Below, in pieces: positions 5,284 through 8,168 of a stretch of DNA of 8,168 nucleotides. Under the pieces are notes generated by a model, which ran no database searches, was not told the origin of the DNA, and worked only from the letters and a program-made list of their open reading frames with translations. The position numbers and the translations under genes were made by a program. Within the stretch, counting starts at the first letter, position 1, and each line of letters starts with the position of its first letter. Origin of the DNA: Candidatus Pacearchaeota archaeon (GTDB lineage: Archaea > Nanobdellota > Nanobdellia > Pacearchaeales > GW2011-AR1); assembly GCA_016234025.1 (NCBI GenBank), contig JACQLL010000013.1, positions 1 through 8,168 of the forward strand, given 5' to 3'.

Positions 5284-5684
5284 ATGAGAAAGAATCAGAG
5301 AGATGCACTTACACATTTAGGTATTGCATTAACATCGTTTGGTATTGTCAAGAACCACCTACTAAAGTAGGTGGCGTGTCTGGTCGTCAAGAACGCTGGA
5401 AGTTGCGTTCTTGAGCGCACCCAAGAATTCAATGTCAGAATTCTTGGTGTCTTGAGCATGCTCAAGAATTATTTTCGCTTCATCAAGAACGAAGTTCTTG
5501 AATGCTCCAAGAATTTGAAAAATTCTTGGTGTCTCACGAACTAAAGTAGGAAGTTTACGCAAAAAATAATTCTTGACATATTAAAACAGGACTTGTTTCG
5601 GGTTGGTCGTATTGGGTGATGACTATAGGAACATTAGTTTTTGCAGTATTTGCTATTTACGAATATTTTTTTAATAAATCTTAA
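5284..5684 (+). pseudogene. small membrane protein gene split by a miniature transposon
   Basis: The ATG at 5284 opens MRKNQRDALTHLGIALTSFG, which is cut by a 233-bp insertion and then hits a stop at 5368-5370 inside it. The frame resumes at 5582 as KTGLVSGWSYWVMTIGTLVF..., ending FFNKS at 5682-5684. Deleting 5346-5581 (the element plus one TAT target copy) joins the two parts in frame as a 54-residue protein. That product has a charged N-terminus and one or two hydrophobic segments (residues ~9-20 and ~30-51), so it was probably a small inner-membrane protein. A TATA box at the standard 25.5-bp spacing marks the start. The family is not recognised. As it stands the gene can make only the 28-residue N-terminal product. 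Confidence 0.72.
5346..5578. mobile_element. 233-bp hairpin-rich MITE-like element
   Basis: The ends are perfect 9-bp inverted repeats, TGTCAAGAA (5346-5354) and TTCTTGACA (5570-5578), flanked by TAT direct repeats (5343-5345, 5579-5581; TATT if one more base is counted). It has no coding capacity. Internal hairpins: 5355-5362/5367-5374, 5387-5396/5405-5414, 5421-5430/5438-5447, an 18-bp palindrome 5450-5467, 5483-5490/5494-5501, and 5507-5516/5520-5529. Most arms share the core CAAGAA of the terminal repeat. An 11-bp direct repeat ACTAAAGTAGG lies near each end (5361-5371, 5540-5550). It splits a small gene whose frame is restored on removal. Movement by a DDE transposase encoded elsewhere is inferred; the family is unknown. 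Confidence 0.78.
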
Positions 5685-5720
5685 AGAGCTAATCTTTATG
5701 CCAAGGCGTCTACTAAAACC

Positions 5721-5726
5721 TTAAAA
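5721..5726 (+). promoter_or_regulatory. TATA box for polB
   Basis: TTAAAA is centred 25.5 bp before the ATG at 5749, with no Shine-Dalgarno site in between. Transcription of polB is therefore probably independent of the split gene upstream and leaderless. Confidence 0.5.
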
Positions 5727-5748
5727 CCTTTAGTCACTTAGATATATC

Positions 5749-8070
5749 ATGAAAGCATTCATCGTATACTCAACTTACATAACGCAAGACAGCGAGACGT
5801 ATGTTCAGTTATTCGGGCGACTTGAGAACGGGCAGTCGTTTGTCACGCTGAACAAATTTGAACCTTTCTTTTTCATCAGAGAGAAAGACGGAAAAAAATT
5901 AAATCTGAAGAACGTAAAAGTAGAAGAAACAAATCTGAAAAACTTCAACGGAGAAAAAGTAAAAAAAGTTCTTTTCAAAAATAGGCCGGAATTAAACGAC
6001 GCATACAAAAGATTTCACAAAAAAATTCCAATCTACGAAGCAGACATTTCGCCCCACTATAAATTCGCGATAGAGAAAGGGGTTCTAAGTAGCATAGAAA
6101 TAAAAGGCGACTACCAAACGTCAGAGAAAATAGACAGAGTCTATAACGAACCAGAAATTTTCCCGGCCGACTTTAAACCAAAACTAAAGATTGTCTCGAT
6201 TGACATAGAATCAGACAAAAGAACAGGAAAATTATTCTGTATCGGAATCTACTCAGAGGACTACAAGAAGAATTTCATCATAACGAAGAACGAACTGAAA
6301 AACGCAGTCTCATGCGATTCAGAAGAAGAGTGTCTGGAAAAATTCAGGACAGAAATTTTAAAATTAGATCCTGACATAATCACAGGATGGAACGTCATCG
6401 ATTTTGATTTCGATTACCTGAAAAGAAAATTCCAAGAGAACAAGATAGAGTTTAATATAGGAAGAACAAATTCAGAAGCAAGATTAAAAATACAATCAAA
6501 TTTTTTTAAAAACTCTTCAATTGACATCCCGGGAAGGCAGGTTCTCGACGGATTAAACCTGATAAAAGACCCCTTCATTAAAGAGGCTCCGTCAATTAAG
6601 AATCTTAAATTTGAGTCTCTGTCTTTAGAAGATGTCTCCAATGAAATACTGAACAAAGGAAAAACAATAAAGGGGACAGAGCGCCACGACGAAATAGAAA
6701 AATTATACAATTCAAAAAACAGCGAGGCACACCAGAAACTTGTCGAATATAATTTGATGGACTGCGAGCTTGCTTACAAAATTCTTGAAAAAACAAAAAT
6801 AATAGAGCTTGCCGTCGAGCGCTCACAATTAACGGGCGTTACTTTAGACCGCCTGACCGGCTCAATCGTCGCATTCGATTCTCTCTACATCAGAGAATCA
6901 AGAAAGAAAGAACTTGTCTCACCGACGACAAATTTCAAGCAGAAAGAGAGAAGAATAGAGGGCGGCTATGTTCAATCTTTAAATCCCGGAATTTACAAAA
7001 ACGTTCTCGTCCTTGACTTCAAGTCACTTTATCCTTCGATAATAAGAACTTTTAATATCGACCCCGCATCTTTTCTTGAGAAAAAAGAAAAAAACTCGAT
7101 TGAGTCGCCGAATGGAGCGCACTTCAAAATCGAGCAGGGAGTTCTTCCGGATATAATAGAAAAACTCCATAATGCACGGGAAAAAGCAAAGAAGGAAAAC
7201 AGAGAGTTATCAAACCATGCGATAAAAGTAATAATGAATTCTTTCTTCGGCGTCCTCGCCTCGCCAAGCTGCCGCTATTTTAATCTCGACATGGCGAACG
7301 CAATCACGCACTTCGGGCAATTCATAATAAAGCTGACTGCAAAAGAAGTTGAGAAAAAAGGATACAAAATAATTTATTCAGATACTGATTCAATCTTCGT
7401 CGAGACCGGTTTGGAAAAACAAAGGGCGGGGAAATTAGGAAGCGAGATAGAGAGTTACGTAAACTCTTTCTACAAAGATTACGTAAAAAATAATTACAAA
7501 AGAGATTCTTTTCTCGAGCTGGAATTTGAGAAGCTATATCTTTCCCTGATGATTCCGAAGATTAGAGGAAAAGAGACGGCCGCGAAAAAAAGATACGCAG
7601 GTTTGATAGAAAAAAACGGAAAGGAAAAACTTGAGATAGTCGGATTGGAGGCAATTCGCGGCGATTGGACAGAAGCTGCGCAGGAATTTCAGATAGAACT
7701 TCTGAACAAACTATTCCACAACGAGCCGATAGAAAAGTTCATCCGCGACTATATAAGTAAAATGAAAGAGGGAAAGCTCGACGATAAACTGGTTTACAGG
7801 AAATCATTAAGGAAACAACTTTCTTCTTATACAAAGACAACTCCCCCGCATGTAAAGGCAGCCAGAAAACTCGATAAGTTAGAATCAAAAGTAATCTCCT
7901 ATTACCTAACAACAGAAGGCCCGGAGCCAATCCAGAAATTAAAACACAAAATCGACTACAAGCATTACATAGAAAAACAAATACAACCGATAGCAAACCA
8001 GATTCTTCCGTTTTTCAACAAAAAGTTCGAAGACGTCGCGGAAAATTCTAAACAGGCGAAGTTGTTTTAG
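5749..8070 (+). CDS. polB: family B DNA polymerase, Pol II type, with 3'-5' exonuclease
   Basis: 773 residues, full length for the family and without inteins. The proofreading exonuclease has Exo I SIDIES (D152, E154), Exo II NVIDFD (N215, D220) and Exo III YNLMD (Y334, D338). The polymerase has motif A DFKSLYPSI (D423), motif B K493-VIMNSFFG and motif C SDTDS (D545, D547), then KKRYAGL and a thumb. All catalytic acids are intact, so it should be an active replicative or repair polymerase. Several stretches follow E. coli Pol II closely: DRLTGSIVAFDSLY, GGYVQSLNPGIY, LYPSIIRTFNIDP, the VYRKSLRKQLSSY and PPHVKAARK region, and TTEGPEPIQ. It ends KQAKLF, at the position where E. coli Pol II has its clamp-binding QLGLF. 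The nearby fen ends in QSKLF. Motif B has NSFFG in place of the common NSFYG. Confidence 0.97.
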   Translation: MKAFIVYSTYITQDSETYVQLFGRLENGQSFVTLNKFEPFFFIREKDGKKLNLKNVKVEETNLKNFNGEKVKKVLFKNRPELNDAYKRFHKKIPIYEADISPHYKFAIEKGVLSSIEIKGDYQTSEKIDRVYNEPEIFPADFKPKLKIVSIDIESDKRTGKLFCIGIYSEDYKKNFIITKNELKNAVSCDSEEECLEKFRTEILKLDPDIITGWNVIDFDFDYLKRKFQENKIEFNIGRTNSEARLKIQSNFFKNSSIDIPGRQVLDGLNLIKDPFIKEAPSIKNLKFESLSLEDVSNEILNKGKTIKGTERHDEIEKLYNSKNSEAHQKLVEYNLMDCELAYKILEKTKIIELAVERSQLTGVTLDRLTGSIVAFDSLYIRESRKKELVSPTTNFKQKERRIEGGYVQSLNPGIYKNVLVLDFKSLYPSIIRTFNIDPASFLEKKEKNSIESPNGAHFKIEQGVLPDIIEKLHNAREKAKKENRELSNHAIKVIMNSFFGVLASPSCRYFNLDMANAITHFGQFIIKLTAKEVEKKGYKIIYSDTDSIFVETGLEKQRAGKLGSEIESYVNSFYKDYVKNNYKRDSFLELEFEKLYLSLMIPKIRGKETAAKKRYAGLIEKNGKEKLEIVGLEAIRGDWTEAAQEFQIELLNKLFHNEPIEKFIRDYISKMKEGKLDDKLVYRKSLRKQLSSYTKTTPPHVKAARKLDKLESKVISYYLTTEGPEPIQKLKHKIDYKHYIEKQIQPIANQILPFFNKKFEDVAENSKQAKLF

Positions 8071-8072
8071 CT

Positions 8073-8116
8073 ATAGTCCACCAATTTAATCTTTCGGTTT
8101 TTTATTGGTGGACTAT
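8073..8116. terminator. 13-bp hairpin after polB with T-run
   Basis: The arms 8073-8085 and 8104-8116 are perfect complements; the loop holds TTTCGG and a run of six T (8098-8103). It begins two bases after the polB stop. The T-run could end transcription in an archaeon. It may instead be part of a repeat element that continues beyond the window. Confidence 0.4.
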
Positions 8117-8120
8117 TAGG

Positions 8121-8149
8121 GAACCAACACCGAGAGACTTAGTTGGTTC
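8121..8149. repeat. second hairpin, loop complementary to the first
   Basis: The arms GAACCAAC (8121-8128) and GTTGGTTC (8142-8149) are perfect complements. The loop bases 8129-8136 (ACCGAGAG) pair with 8091-8098 (CTTTCGGT) of the preceding hairpin, with one G-T wobble, so the two loops could kiss. The remaining 19 bases of the window show nothing further. Confidence 0.4.
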
Positions 8150-8168
8150 ACTATAACTCTCCCCAAAC

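Noticed and set aside
5362..5562. 66-aa minus-strand reading frame
   Set aside because: It is composed of the hairpin arms of the mobile element and has no protein-like features.
5346..5578. CRISPR array
   Set aside because: The repeated CAAGAA cores are arms of hairpins at irregular spacing, with no constant repeat-spacer unit and no cas genes.
5749..8070. Intein in the polymerase
   Set aside because: Archaeal PolB genes often carry inteins at motifs A and C, but all motifs here are contiguous and the length is normal.

Overview
The window reads as a compact, AT-rich archaeal genome segment, most likely from a DPANN-type archaeon (Woesearchaeota/Pacearchaeota-like; the lineage is inference). 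Two genes anchor this. One is a canonical archaeal/eukaryotic FEN1 flap endonuclease (3753-4760, minus). The other is a complete family B DNA polymerase of the E. coli Pol II type (5749-8070, plus). Nearly every first-in-unit gene has a TATA-like box centred 24-28 bp before its start codon and no Shine-Dalgarno site, the layout of archaeal leaderless transcripts. The internal operon gene at 1540 instead has a good Shine-Dalgarno site.

Layout. Positions 1-490 hold no gene but a strongly structured, locally GC-rich element whose ends are inverted repeats. Read on the minus strand, two of its hairpins are capped by GNRA tetraloops and loops pair with distant sequence, so it is either a ~490-nt structured RNA or a miniature transposon with IS6-like termini. 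A palindromic TATA box (508-513) is placed to serve both this element and the rightward operon 535-2214: a helical protein with a C-terminal antitoxin-like HTH, a low-molecular-weight phosphatase, and a PIN-like nuclease. Next come a 106-aa orphan (2252-2572, plus) and a 199-aa orphan (2627-3226, minus), the latter flanked by two copies of a GC-rich 23-24 bp repeat. A 5'-truncated NYN (LabA/DUF88) gene (3306-3713), FEN1 and a 113-aa basic orphan (4778-5119) follow on the minus strand.

The gap 5120-5748 holds a 54-codon membrane-protein gene split by a 233-bp miniature transposable element. The element has 9-bp terminal inverted repeats, a 3-4 bp target duplication and six internal hairpins. 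Removing it with one target copy restores a clean reading frame. polB follows from its own promoter. The window ends in two hairpins with complementary loops directly after polB.

How the genes fit: FEN1 and Pol II-type PolB are replication/repair enzymes, and both end in the same five-residue pattern Q-[S/A]-K-L-F-COOH, a likely sliding-clamp docking tail. The PIN-like gene, the NYN fragment and FEN1 all belong to PIN-fold nuclease families. No complete autonomous transposase is present, but hairpin-rich elements occur at both window ends and inside one gene.
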